Positions 1-18,705 of a DNA stretch of 64,000 nucleotides are shown piece by piece; the first letter of the stretch is position 1, and the number at the start of each line of letters is the position of its first letter. The notes under the pieces were generated by a model. That model searched no databases. It was not told the DNA's origin and saw only the letters and a program-made list of their open reading frames with translations. The stretch covers positions 1-64,000 of the forward strand of contig WNYE01000134.1 in NCBI GenBank assembly GCA_021396245.1. Reading direction: 5' to 3'. Source of the stretch: Sporothrix humicola. Taxonomy: Eukaryota > Ascomycota > Sordariomycetes > Ophiostomatales > Ophiostomataceae. Made by a program: the position numbers and the translations under genes.

Positions 1-6000
<6,000 letters not shown>

Positions 6001-7778
6001 CGCAAAAAGGGCAGGCACGTCCGCCTTGTTATGCCCCCTGCACTTTGAACTGTTTTTCGTGGTATGTGCGCTCTCCGCCTGCCGCCATTGGCACGCTGAA
6101 TGCTCCTGCTTCCAGGGAAGGGCCTGGCCCTGGAAGACCTCGTTCGTTGCTTCCCCTTCGAGCCCTTGTACTCCGTATTCCTCACGTCACCAGTCACTTC
6201 CAATCCTTCCTTCCTTCCTGGTATTTTTCTCTGCCGTGGGTTCCTGCTTTCGTCATTTCCTCCAGTCGGCTCTTTCTTCTCTTGTCTTGCTTCCCCTGGT
6301 TGTTTTGTCTCCCATCTTGCATCCTTCTCCCCTTTCGCTTCTCCTTTACTTTCCCTCACATTTCCAGCCTCTCTTTTACATTTAACTTGCATACTCTCCA
6401 CGTCGGCCAAAAGCACACACCCTAATACACCTCTTCTATTTTAGTGACATCCCGGCGTTCCTCCTTTCACCCTCAATCGTCTGCGGGTTCTTCTTTCTTG
6501 CACACCCGCCAGAACCAACCAGCCGCCATTCCAACCATCCATTACGCAGACCAAGTGGGCCCCAGGCCCAATCTTCTGGACACAACAGCGCCTGGAAAAA
6601 GAGAGAACAAGCCTTGACAAAAGAAGAAAAAAGAAAGAGAAACGAGCAACCGCAAAAGGCCTGGGCCGAAAGTCAAGAAAGTAGAAAAGGGAAAAGAAAT
6701 AAAAAACCAAAAGAGACGGGGCGTCCCCAAGGACATCCAACGAAGGGAGCGTTGTTAGTTGTCTGCTAGCCGCGAGATTAGCAAGCTGGCAAACGGTCTT
6801 CCTCTGCTAGGGCTTTGTCTTGTTGTCTTGTCTCTTTCTTGTCTCTTTCTGGTTCATCTTGTCACTAGAGCCAGAACGCCCATTCTCTTCTTCTCCCTCT
6901 CGCCCACACTGTCTCTCGCTTCTCTTCAAGCTTCCGATGTATCTTACCATCGAGCCAACGAGGCACAGCCTTCAGTAAACAACGAAACGACAAGAGAAAA
7001 GGCACAAATTAGTCGACAATCTTCGAGTATTCCCCGTACTTTGCAAAATACATCGCTCCTCATACGTCGTACGCCGATACATCGGCCTGCAGATGGAGAG
7101 CCACTTTCTGCTGGCCTCCTCCACCACGACCGCCCACCCCTCGCTCTCGCCCCCCTCCCCCCAGTCCGTCCGCCGCCGCCGTCGCCGCCGCTACGAGGGC
7201 CTCGACGCACTTGCATGACGACCCCTGCAAGTTAGCAAACCTAGCAAACCTAGCACACGCAGGCGACCTAAGAAACCTAAGAAACCTTCCCGCTCCACCT
7301 GTCACTCACTCGCCGTTTTCCTTCCGTCATCTGGCCTTGTTCCTCTGCCCTGTCTCCTCTTTTTTTTCTGCCCATCCTTTTTGTCTTGTCTTGACCTCTT
7401 GTCTGTGTTTGTCTTGTTCGTTGGTTTCCTTTTCTTTTTCTTTTTCTTTTTTATTCTTTCCGTCTCATCCTCCTTTTTTTGGTGCCTCTTCTCTTCTTGT
7501 TCCCCCCTTCTCCGCTTTCCTTCCTTCCTTTCTCTTTTCCTCTTTTCTCTTCCCACTCGCCAAACCACCATCGTCATCCTTTTCCATCGGCTGCCTGCTC
7601 GAACAGCACAGCAAACAACGCCAACCTCCTCACTCCGCCCTCCTCTTGCCACCTCCACGCACCCGCGGCTGCGAGTAAACCGGGATTTTGACTACGCTCG
7701 GCGGATCAGTGCAGGATCTAGAGAGAACACCACCCGACAAACGCAAAGAGGGCGCCGCCCGCCGCATTGCCGCCCACC
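6001..7778 (+). promoter_or_regulatory. Pyrimidine-rich promoter/leader of the SYLF gene
   Basis: The plus strand is strongly C/T-rich through most of this stretch, with long runs of CT, TTC and TCC, right up to the start codon at 7779. CT-rich tracts on the coding strand just upstream of the start are typical of filamentous-fungal promoters and 5' leaders. Tandem 9-mers occur at 7233-7259 (TAGCAAACC twice, then TAGCACACG) and 7267-7284 (CCTAAGAAA twice). The transcription start cannot be placed from sequence alone. Confidence 0.5.
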
Positions 7779-10687
7779 ATGCAGCGCGTTTCCTCTTTGC
7801 TCCCGAGCTGGGACAGGGCCAAGCCGGCTGATGGCGCATCGTCCAATTCCGGCAATACAAGCAATACCGGCGCCAGCACGGTTGCTTCCGGGAGTGCAGC
7901 TGCATCGACGGCATCGTCAACCGCCCCCAACAGCATGAGCAGTATCGCCTACAGCTTCAACAACAACCGGAGCAGTACCAGCAGCAGCATCAGCAATGCC
8001 AACAACAACCGCAACAGCAGCAGCAGCACACAGATGCGAAATCCGCGCGGGATTGGCAAAATGTTTAGCTGGGGCAACCGCAGTAGCAGCAACAAACCAT
8101 TATCCGTGTCACCCAGCATCGCCAATGCCGCCGCAGGCCCGTTACCCTCGGGCCAGATGGGTCGCCAGGCGTACTGGCCGGGAACGATCGATATCGAATG
8201 CGAAAAGGCGGCACGCATCCTCAAGTCGTTTTGCAGTATGTTTCGGCATTGCCTTTTTCTTTACCTGTCGTCAATTCCTTTGCTTTGCTATGTTTTTGTT
8301 TTTATCTCTCGTTTCCTGTCTCTTGTCGCATTCTGGTGTTCCACCCAGGTCTAACAACTCTAGCCGACGGTTTTCTCGACGAGGCCGACCCCGCACCACC
8401 AACCAGCCCAGCAAGTCGCGCAAGCATCACCAGCCTCACCTCGCCGCGCTTCTCGTCAAGGCGATCTGCCGATGTGCCCACGTCTCCAACAACTGGCGTG
8501 ACGCCCAACAAGAAGAAGATTCCGCCTCGGATCATCCAAGAGGCCGTGGGTCTCGCTATTTTCTCGTGTATGCGCTCGGGCCTCTGGCGGCATGGCTCTG
8601 GTGGCTCTGGCATTCTCATTGCTCGCAAGGCCGACGGCACCTGGTCGCCACCTTCCGGCATTATGCTGCACACCTCCACCGTTGCCTTCGCTAGAGGCGT
8701 CGATGTCTACGATTGCGTCCTTGTCATCAATAGTGTTGCGACACTGGAGCTCTTTACTCACCCGAAGCTGATACTGGGCTCAGACGTTCCGCTGACTGTT
8801 GGCCCACTAGCTGTCATGGGCCTGCTAGAAAACGACGTGCGCCTGAACCATGAATTGAGCAATACTGTGTTAACATACCTCAAAGCTCGTGGCCGCCATA
8901 GCCCCGCGCAGCTCGCTGGCTCTGAAGTCACCGAGCGGTCAAACGAGAACGCGACCTTTTACTCCGAAGACGGCTCCAACCAGCCGATTGATATCCTCAA
9001 TATTCTTGCTGGCAACATCCGCAAATCCATTCCCGAAATCCTCCCACTCTTCGAGGTGATCAAGGCCGCCGAGGGCCGCATCGATTTTGACACAGCAACC
9101 ATGGACCGTTTATCACAGCAGCCGGCCCCGGGCGATGCCGATATTGCCGCCCCTGGCATGTTGACCCCGGCCTCTCCATCTTCTACCACGTTTGGCGTTA
9201 TCGACGAAACCGACCCGGACCCCTTTGGCATTCTTGCCCTTGAGATGGCTGGCTTGGAGATCCGCGAGGCTGGTTCTAAGCACCGGCCCTCCAGCCACCA
9301 ATTTGACCACAACATCAACGCAAGTCCCACCAGCCCTATTCTTGCTTCTCGTTTCAGCCGCCAGAGTGCGGACGTTGCTACCCTGGAGCACGGCAATAAC
9401 CGCGAGAGCTACATGTCCACGCGCACACAAGCAACATCAATGACTGATGCTTGTACACAGACGACCGAAGCTGCCGGTACCCCGGATACATCTCTCAGCC
9501 CTACCCACTCGGACGATGGCAAGGACGCCACCCAAGCGAACAACAACGGCGGCCTCAACATCCACAACAGCATGTCAAGAAACGTGTCTTCCCCCGTTCC
9601 GGAGCTCTCGGTGTACGCTGCACCAGCCCAGAACTTTGACGAGTCCTCCGAGCCGACCATCCTGCCTAGACCTAGACCTATCGAGTCCGAAGATGCCGCA
9701 AATGGTCTGGCCATATCCAGCAGCCCACCGCCGCCACCTCCTAGAAACCGCCCTGTCACCAACACTATTGCTACCGACTCCGCCACTGACACCTCAAACT
9801 CACGGTACCTTACGGTTGACCGGGGCATCGAGACCGATGACCAGGTGTCTGAAGGCGCCGAGACGACGGCAACGAGCCATTTCGTGGAGGACGAGCGTAA
9901 CGAGGATGCCGACGATGAGGACGAAGAGACTGACGGTTTCGGCGACGATGCCGGTAACGAGACCCTGGACGATGCCGCCGATTTCGATGACGATGATGAT
10001 TACGACGATCTTGACGACGACGACATGGAGGAGGAGCCCGTCATTTTTGAGGTTGCCTCCACCACTGTGCGCCCAGTTCGTGTCACCCCTGCTCAGACGG
10101 CCACGCAGGTTGCCCAGGTCATCCAGGCCAAGGGCGCGCTTGTGAACATTCCCAAGCGCACCGCCCCTCCCCTGCCCCTGCGCAGCCCTGCTCGCACCTC
10201 GAGAGCCAGCAAGAGCGAGTACGGTGATTTGTCTGCCATTGGCAGCCCCCTCCGCAACTCGTTCCAGAGCAACGTGACATCCGATGTCCCTGCTGAGTCG
10301 GCCGATGCGGAGGTTTCTGCCAAGCCTGCTACCTCGGTCGAGATTGAGCGCGCACCCGTTGCTGTTGCTGTTGCTGTGGCCGAGCAGGTTAATGAGCAGG
10401 AGTCCTCTGCCCACACGTCGGCCTATGAGTCTGCCGCCGACATGACTGTTGTTGAGAAGACCAACTCGGTCGAGGATGCGGAGGCTGTCCCCACAACCCC
10501 TCACGCCGCTACGGAACCTACGACCTCGTCGATTGATGACTCTGACCGCGAGCCCCAGACCCCTCGTCCCGACGCTGTCTTTGGCCACACCTCCAAGGAC
10601 GTCGTCGTTCACAACGAGAAAACCGAGAAGCACGAAGAGATCGACCTGAACGCCGACCACCTTGCCACATCCGCACTAGCGGTGTAA
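7779..10687 (+). CDS. SYLF-domain (YSC84-like) protein with long acidic tail
   Basis: Two exons, 7779-8235 and 8349-10687, encode 931 aa; the 113 bp intron (GTATGT...CAG) is in phase 1. The ATG sits in a good context (CCCACCATGC). The N-terminus is Ser/Asn-rich and disordered. A SYLF domain (lipid- and actin-binding, as in yeast Ysc84/Lsb3) starts near residue 138 (IECEKAARILKSFC). A low-complexity insert of about 50 residues splits it, and it resumes at IPPRIIQEAVGLAIF, GSGILIARK and GVDVYDCVLVIN, ending near residue 325. The remaining 600 residues are disordered: a PPPPPP stretch, an Asp/Glu-rich block near 9890-10040, and a proline/arginine patch. Unlike yeast Ysc84 there is no C-terminal SH3 domain. 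The family acts in endocytic actin assembly; for this long SH3-less form that role is inference. Convergent with SCC2. Confidence 0.85.
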
Positions 10688-11625
10688 ACAGCAACGAAAC
10701 AATTTTGGAACAACAAGAACACGGCTCAACATATACAGTCAGTTTCTTGTTTAATGATTGGAAAGAATATTTGGAAAGAAGTTTTGAAAATAACACTTCA
10801 AGACACGAAATACGAAAGAAGACGGAAGAGAAATGTGTACAGATAGACCTGCTCCTTTCAACCGGGGCAGGCGGAACCAGGATGGCATTCATACCCGGCG
10901 TTATATTATTGGCTTTTTTGGGATATTTTTTTTGGTCGTTTTTTTTTTTTACTCGGCTTTTTGTTCGTCATTTTGTTTGGCGACTAAAAGAAAAAAAGAA
11001 GGGGGGCATTCCTGATTGGATCTGTACAATACCCCCTTTGCAACGCCTTTTATTTTTGATTATCATTGGGGTATTTGGTTCATTGGTTATTGGATATTTC
11101 CTTGCGAGGATTCTCATGACGTTTCTTGAGAGAAACAGATGCATAGCAAGGCATACTATACTGTCCTGCTTATAATTTTATCACGCCGTTTACGTCAACA
11201 CACATTTTGTCTTTGCTCAGTATTATGAATTGTGATAATATTGGATTTGTATACGTGAATAAAACCAGATTCTTTTGACCAGAGACTGAATGCTCATAAG
11301 TACTACTGTTCCGAGTATGTTATGGGACGAAGACTGGAAAAAAAAGTAAAAAAAATAGACTTGACTAAAGCAAATAAACACCATCATCCTTGATTGAACC
11401 TCGTCCCTGAGGTTGCGTCATCCATGTACATAAAACAGTAAAAACAAAGAAAAGAAGAAAAAATCGCAGATAGCAAATAGCACGTAGCAAATACCAATCC
11501 CAGATACGCATTCCATATGCATCCCATATGCATCCCGCCAAACCCTCGGCCGGTTTCTACCATGCACTTTTTGGGAACCTCTGATTTCTTTCTTGAACAA
11601 AAACCCGCAATATTCTCCGCCCTTT
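10688..11625. other. Convergent 3' intergenic region
   Basis: AT-rich spacer between the 3' ends of the SYLF gene (plus) and SCC2 (minus), presumably their 3' UTRs. An AATAAA hexamer at 11258-11263 could serve the plus-strand transcript. A hydrophobic frame across 10705-11175 is judged to be chance because it lacks an upstream ATG and lies in T-rich 3' UTR-like sequence. Confidence 0.6.
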
Positions 11626-14600
11626 CTAGAAATCGAAATCGCCCTCGCCGTCTTCTTCTGCCGGCTCGGGATTCTTCCGTGGCCGGCCCCTCTTTTTGGG
11701 CTGCTGTGAGCCGGACCGCTGCCGCTTCTTGCGTCCGCTGGGCGTGTTGCCGCCTGCCTTGCGTTTCCGGCCGCGTTCATTGCCGCCCTCGTCTTCGCCG
11801 CCACTAGGCGTCGCCGGGTCGTCGTCATCCATGCCGTTGCCGTCGTCCTCCTCGAGCTTAAAGTCCGAGTCGACCGTGAGCAGCTCCACGAGATTCTTAC
11901 ACCGGGCCACCATGAGCGACTCCGAGTCGAGGCCCTTCATGATGGAGCTCATTTCTTCCCAGAACTTGTCGCCCGTGATGCCCTGCACCTTGGTCGGGGC
12001 ACGCGTCAAGTCGCGTGAGGCACCCTTGCCCTTGTTGCCGTCGCGCTTGAGGCCATACTGCCGGCACAGGAACGTGCGGGCCTCCCACAGACAGAGAAGG
12101 ACCATGCAGCCTGTGGCGATCTGCTTCAAGCGGCGGGGTTCCAGGCCTGGACGGAGGGCAGGGCCGGTTGGCACGGGCGTGGATGTCTCGGCGCCCTCGA
12201 CGACAATGGTGGCAGCAGCAGGTGCTTCGGCTTGGCCGCCAGCCGGGTCGAAGATGTCGGCATCAATGACATGAGAAATAGTCACACCGGTTGTGTGGAC
12301 AATCTTCTCCATCGTCGAGACAAGCGACTGGAGCTCGGCCACCGTGACAAACTCAAAGAAGGCCATGTTCTCGATCACGAAGCGGGCAAACTCGAGGTGG
12401 TGCGGGACATCGACGGAAACGTCTAGCCTGTTGGGCTCAAAGTCGATCTGGCCACACATCTTCTCTAGCATCCGGCCGCGGTTCTTCGACTTGCTGTCTT
12501 TGACCACATCCATAAGGTGGTGCAGCTTCGACGTGAACGGCTCGGTCGTGGCGCCCCGCGTGTCGTTGATCACATCGCGCTGGTACTGGAACACGGTCTG
12601 CACGGCCTTGACGTACTCGCGCTCTAGCACTGTTTCGTACTTGTTGTGCAGAGCGCGATGCTCGCGGTAGGCCAGCTCGGACATCTTGGGCATGGTCGAT
12701 GTCTCCAAGGTGATCATGGTCACACCAGTCTCCTTGGGGTGCACAAGACCCTGCCGGCTGATGCTGGCAAGGATCTCGGCAGCCAGGTAGGCTTCCTCGC
12801 TGACTGAGCCGAGCGCAATGCGTGTGATGTCACCCATAAACCGCTGGGTCGTCGCGCTAGCAACATCATCGTGGTTTGTGCCGCCCATGACCGTGAGCTG
12901 TCTCTTCTTACCAGAACCCTCGCCGTCACGGGCCGACTTTGCCGCCGCCTTCTGTGCCTTGGTGGCGTCCGAGGCCGTCTCGGAACGCAGCTCTTCCTTT
13001 GTGAGGAACTCCTTGAGGGACTGCATGATCTTGACCTCGAGACTGGGATCCTGCTGCTTGAACGCAATGTGGAAGGAGGTGTAGACGTTCTTCTCGACAA
13101 AGTTGCGTGGCCACGACTGGCAGATAAGGCCCATGGCGTCGAGGGCGATTCTTCGGATGGCGAGAGGCCAGGGTGGGATCGAGATCGGGCACAGCGTGTC
13201 GACCATGAGCTTCGACACAGACGAGAAGTTGTAGTTGGGGAACTGGCTGCGGAACGTCTCGATCTCGCTGTCAAAATCGCAGTGTTTGCCGGCCATGCCA
13301 ACAATAAGCGCGTATTGCATGAAACGTTTCGCCTTCTTGTCAAAGTCCGCGTCGTTGTCCGTCATCTTCTCTTGCTTGACAACACCGCGAATGGCTGAGA
13401 TGACGACACGCACAAGCGGATTCGAGTCCTTCAGAAGGACACTGACCACCCAGATACACTGCATGACGTCGTCGAGGAGTGTTCTGACAGTGACGATACT
13501 GGGCAGCAATGCGTTGCGGACCTCTTCCAAAAACGGTTTCATGACGCTCGACAGCTGGGGAAGAACACGGCTGTAAATCACCACGACCGCACGAGCCGTC
13601 GCAATGTCACGGGCCGTCTTGACGTTCTTCACGTTGACAATGTGGGACTTGAGAAGACGGATTTGCTCAAAGGTGAACAGGCGAGGGTCGGCCTTGGCGA
13701 AAATCATCATGAGCTGGAGGGCCTCGTTTCCAGATGGGACAGACGGGTCGTCGCTCTCTGGGTTGTCGACGAGATCGCAGATGACCGCCACAAAGCGCTT
13801 GCAGACCTCAAAGTTTGCGGACGCAGCCTTGGCCGTAGGCGAGAGAATCGCTTGGAAGACTCTGTCGAGGATAGGCGTGATCGAGCCGTTCTTGACCGTC
13901 TGCAGAATAAGAATGACATGCTCGGTCAGCGACGACTTCTCGGACGTCGTTTCTGTACCGGCGGCCGTGGCTGCGACTGTGTCGGCAAACGGCGTCACCC
14001 AAACCTCCTCGATTGTCTGGCGAGCAAGCTCACGGACACCCTCGTCGGGATCCTGGATACGGTGAAGCAGGCCGTTGGCAATGTCGCTGCGGATCTCCTT
14101 GGACTGGTTCCGCAGGTAGACGTCGCGAGCAATCTTGATAGCACGCTTGCGGACACCAACACCGGAATCCAAGAACCGGTCAATCACAGTCTTGATCATG
14201 GCCGCCTCGAGGTTGGGACGAAGCGTAATGGCACGGCTGACCAGACCCAGAGCAGAGTCACGCACTTGAACCGACGAATCGGCACAACATTCGCGGATCA
14301 GGCGACCGACAATCGAAGCTGGGTTGTCAAAGATTGACGGGTCCGTCTCGAGCACTTCTGTGATACTCTTCAAACTCTTGCTGCGGACAGTGGCCTGGTC
14401 GCTGCCCATGCCCATGGCCAGGATATTGATGACATCATTAAAGGAACCGCCCAGAGGCGATCTCAGTGCGACGATAGCATAGGCCAGTTTGGCCTGGGCT
14501 GCAGTGACGCCCTTGAATGCACGGTTTCCGGTCATGCCGCGTGCATCTTCGATCATGACACGGAGACGGTAGGCGACTCTGCCGAGATCTCTGTTTTGGC

Positions 14601-17600
14601 GCTCCAACAACCGGTTGTCCCGAGCCTTGGCGTTTTCATTGGCCTCGTCGTCGTCGCCAGCAGCTGCTGCTGCGGCAGCGGCGGCTGCTGCCGCCTCTGC
14701 ACGTGTGGAATAGAGGCGGCAGACACGGGCGGCCCAGTCGGCGACGATATAAGAGATGGCGCCACGGAGGTGGGGGTCTTGGGAACTCCGATCCTCGAGG
14801 TACTCCAAGGAAGGGGCAAAGGGGCCCTTCCATATGAGGAATTCTTCGGCTGGCGGGTTGTCACCGAGAGCCGAACCGGCAAGGTCAGACAGAAGTTGGT
14901 CGAGCTCGTCGGGACCAGAGTTCTCGGGCGAGTTTGCGGACTTGTTGATCGTTGAGCGAAGCTTTGCAAGAGACGCTCCAATAACACCGAGCTCTTCCAA
15001 AGCCATGTTTTTCACGGGGGCCGGAACCTTATCGTTTTCTGTGAGCTTGAACATGGCCATCATGAGAAGTCGGAGCAGAAGCTCTGCAGACGGCCAGTCG
15101 GGCACTTCCAAGCAGGCCGTGAAATCCTCAACGAAGAGGTCCAACAAGTTCCGGTACGGAGTATCGGCCGACTTGGACGAGGTCTGCGCCCGTTCCACAA
15201 TGAACTTGATGACATACTTGGCATGGACGTATGCCGTGCTATTGAGGGGAGAGACAACGTCTGTCAGCTCAGCAATGGAGAGTTCGTGCTCATAAGCGCC
15301 TTCCTCTTCCGAAGCGATGGTAGCCACAGGTGCATTAGGTGCCTGGTTCTGCTCCTCCTCGTCCTTCTCGTCGTCCTCCATTGCTTCATCAACGATGCCC
15401 GACGACGACGACTTTTCCTTTTCAGTCACACGCCCGGCACTGGCTTGCACAAGGCGCATAATGAGAGCCGACACGGGCTGGATGCTCTTGCCGTCCGCAA
15501 GCTTGAACTGTCTCGCGCTCAGCTTGCCGACAGGGAGCTTCTCCAGAGATGTGAGGATGTCGTCGAAAATGCCACGACGCTGCATCGGCTTCTTGACAAA
15601 GATCTGTGACAGCATGTCCATTGCCGCCAACCGAAGACCATCGAAAGCTTGCACGCCAAGGACCGAATCACGCTCGGTGTGGGCGTTCTCGACGAAGATC
15701 AGGTGCGACGCGCAGAACTCGAGTGAGTTGATAACAAGCTCGGACAGGTCAATGGCCTGCACAAGTGTTGTCATGCCAGAGAACAGACGCTGCGCTGCCA
15801 TGAACAGAGGCGAAATGGCCTTCTTGTACGACGACAGCTGCTTGAACCGCCGCTCGTACGGCCCAGAGCTCCGCAGTTCGGCAATGGGAACCACTGCATT
15901 ATCCATGACATTCTTGAAGAGGTCAACAGACGACTGGATGACGTTTTCAGAGTACAGCTGCTTGTCCTCACGGCCGCCCGACATGAGCTTTAGCGACAGA
16001 CGAGCTGCTCTCAGGCCGGTATCAGCAATGCGAAGCTGGACAACCCACTCGTCAATCTCAGACTCAGTCGCCTCAGAGCTGAGCTTGAGATCGAGACTCA
16101 AAGCGTGCCGAAGAGCGCCGTCACAGAGGCGCTGCAGGTGCAGAAGATCGTCAATAGGGATATCTGCAAAGCAGCCTAGTGTGATGGCCTTGTGAATGGT
16201 GCTCTGTGCCTTTCTCAGGGCAGTGTCGGTGAGCGTTGGCTCGTCATCTGCCGTCATGGAGATGAGTGGGACGTTGCCAGGCTGCTTGTTGACGTTCATC
16301 TCGGCCTCAAAGATGTCCTGGAACAGACGCAGAAGCTCCTGGAATGCGGCCTCCGCTCTCTGGCGCTGGTCAAGATCGCTGAAGAAGTCTTGTGTGCTGT
16401 CGTCTGGCAAATCTGCAACAACCTGGTAGTCTTGCGGGTTGAAGTTGGGCGCGGCTGCGAGCTCAATCGTTATTGAGCCCTTTTTGTCCTGCGCTGGCTG
16501 TCCAGGGATGGGAGGCTTGATGGGCGTCTCTTTTCTAACGGGCACGCCTGGAATGGGCACGGGTGTCTCCTTCGGTATGGAGGATGAAGCAACAGTGATG
16601 CTTTCGGCTTTTATCGGCGAGGTCAGTACGTTCGGCTTGGGAGAGGTGCTGACGGGGCTTTCATCGACGACAATCGCGTCGGTAGCATATGACGGCGGGA
16701 GCGAGGGAATGCTAATTTCGATCTTGGCCATACTGTTCTTCGCATGCGCCTGTGCGTTCACGGTCGCGGTGCTAGAGCTGGCGCCATTGGTGGCGGCTGT
16801 CGTGGTAGTTGTGGTAGTGGTGCTCATTGTGCCGTTGGTCACTGCACTCTCCTTTGCCTTTGATGACGTCCCTGACTTTTTGGTCGGCGTGGACTTGGGG
16901 TTCGGGGTCGAAGACGACTGAGGAGTGCTGCCGTTGGCTGGTGGCGGCTGGCTGGGAGACTCGGGGCTCGGATAGCGGAAAGGAACGTTGGCCTTTTCGA
17001 ACACGGCCTTCGTTATGGGCTTCAAGTTCGATGCTGGGCCTGGAGTCGATGGGTCTGGTGCCGATGCGCCGTTCGACTCGCTTCCGCTTGAAGCAGGCAG
17101 CTTCTTGAAGTTACTGACATGTGTTAGAAAAGTAAACAAACTTGTCATGAGGATGTGAGTATAAGTCACGCGAGTCTGACGTACAACTGAGGGACCCGGC
17201 CGTTGGCCAAAAGCTGGTGTAGGTCGTCCACGCTTCGTTCTGTTAATGAAGCAGGCTGTCCAAACGCATTGTTGTTGAGCGTATTGAACTCCTGTTGCGA
17301 GACAAGCTGCGAAAGGCTGTTTGAAGGTGCCCTCGCTGCCAATGTCGGAATTGGGATGATACCTGTGGAGAAACAAAGTCAGTATTATGTCGGAAGCTTG
17401 CCACGGCAAACATGGGACGAAGAACTAAACAACGAGGTACGCACGCGTTTCTAATGGCGAGATGGACGTAAAGGGAGAGTATGGCAGTGCTTCACCGAAC
17501 GCAAAAGGCCTCATAAACTTTTGCGGTCCTGAAGACGATGGCGGCGGCGGGGGCACCGGCAAGGGTGGGTTGTGGAGGGCCGACGGCGATATCGTGGCGG

Positions 17601-17778
17601 CTGATTCTGATGAAGCGGCGGAGATGGAGATGGCGAGCGGTTCGGCTGCAGGAAGCTGAGATGATGGCGGGTTTGGGTTGAGAAGAAGCATGCTAGGGTC
17701 GATGCCCCCGCTTCCATTCTGAAAGCCATTTTGTTGAGGCTCGTGGTGGTCGCCGAGGAGGATACTGGGGTCGGCCAT
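11626..17778 (-). CDS. SCC2: Cohesin loader Scc2/Mis4/Nipped-B
   Basis: Three exons (transcription order 17778-17445, 17362-17185, 17113-11626) encode 1999 aa. Introns of 82 and 71 bp join in phase, giving ETRIIPIP and RVPQFNFKKL. The product loads cohesin onto chromosomes with Scc4/Mau2. The first ~350 residues are disordered and Pro/Ser/Thr-rich. The large HEAT-repeat body includes the cohesin-HEAT signature (LAMGMGSDQATVRSKSLK, then a repeat with VRDSALGLVSRA) at about residues 1030-1190. A Nipped-B C-terminal region is near 1400 (NPLVRVVISAIRG). A 12-residue alanine run precedes an acidic stretch near residue 980. The basic, disordered C-terminus contains an AT-hook-like KKRGRPRK at residues 1977-1984, then an acidic end. 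Length matches fungal orthologues. Divergent from RPA12. Confidence 0.93.
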
Positions 17779-18705
17779 GGCAGGAGCGACTGCGCTACCC
17801 GTTGCGCATTGCAGGTGCGACTGTGTACGGGGTGCTGGGAGGGAAGGCGTCGGCGGCCGAGGAGGGAAGGGGCAACGGACTCAGGGGGTTTGTTCGTCGC
17901 TATGTTGCCAATGGACCGGTCGCGAGTGCAGATGGCGGAAGGAGGTAATGCGCTTCCAGATGGAAGGAGCGAAGGTCGTCTGGTTTGCGCCAAAGGGGAA
18001 GTTGCAGTGAATTGGCGAGGAAGGAAAGAGCAAACCGGCAGCCTCTATCCAGGGGGGCTCAAATCAATGAATCCAAGATGCAGATGGGTGGATGGAAAGC
18101 TCTGATAAAACAAAAAAGACGATTGTCGGTTGGGACATAGCCTTGTTTGCGATTCGTGATGGTCGTAGGTTTGGTTGGTGGGTTGAAGGAGCAAAGTAAG
18201 GAACAAAGCCTCGAAGACGCACGGAGTTTGGTGTGAACAGAGCAAACGGGAACCGACCTTACAGTGAAGTTGGGGCTTTCTAGCGAATGAACGCGCTAGA
18301 CATCCACTGCGCGACATGGGGGTGACAAGGCAAGAGCCAGCCAATGGCGGGCCGCCACTGTTCAGGTGAGGCAAAGTGGTCCGTGCACAATCGCTGCTTT
18401 TAGCTCAGTGGGAATGAGGCAGGAACCCACCCAAATTTGTTTGCCTGCATGCGAGGTGTGGGGATCGATTTCACCTGCAAGAAAGGCGGAAAGAGCGATC
18501 TGAGCATTTCCTTCCAAAAAAATTAGATCCGGCAGAAAAAAGTTTACATTTCGAGAAGGAGCGTTTGGTAGCACATTTTCTCCCCAACCAAGCCAGTCTT
18601 GCATCTGCACACGATAGTAACTTCCACAATCTCGAAAGTCAACCAATCTCAACTTAGTCATTTTATCCCAGCTTTTCGCTCTCTTTTCTCTCACACCCAA
18701 CCACA
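17779..18705. promoter_or_regulatory. Bidirectional promoter region SCC2/RPA12
   Basis: 927 bp separate the divergent starts of SCC2 (minus) and RPA12 (plus), so both promoters must lie here. The last ~60 bp before RPA12 are pyrimidine-rich on the plus strand. An A-rich stretch near 18516-18525 (AAAAAAATTA) only loosely resembles the ribosomal-RNA-processing element AAAAATTTT of ribosome-biogenesis genes. A box-A/box-B-like pair at 18401 and 18461 was examined as a possible tRNA and rejected. Confidence 0.55.

Noticed and set aside
10705..11175. Frame of about 156 codons with hydrophobic segments just after the SYLF gene
   Set aside because: It starts without ATG, lies in T-rich 3' UTR-like DNA where Phe/Leu/Ile codons arise by composition, and matches no family.
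18394..18480. tRNA-like box A (TAGCTCAGTGG) and box B-like GGATCGATTT
   Set aside because: The acceptor strands do not pair, the T-loop lacks TTC, and no anticodon loop with U33 can be formed.
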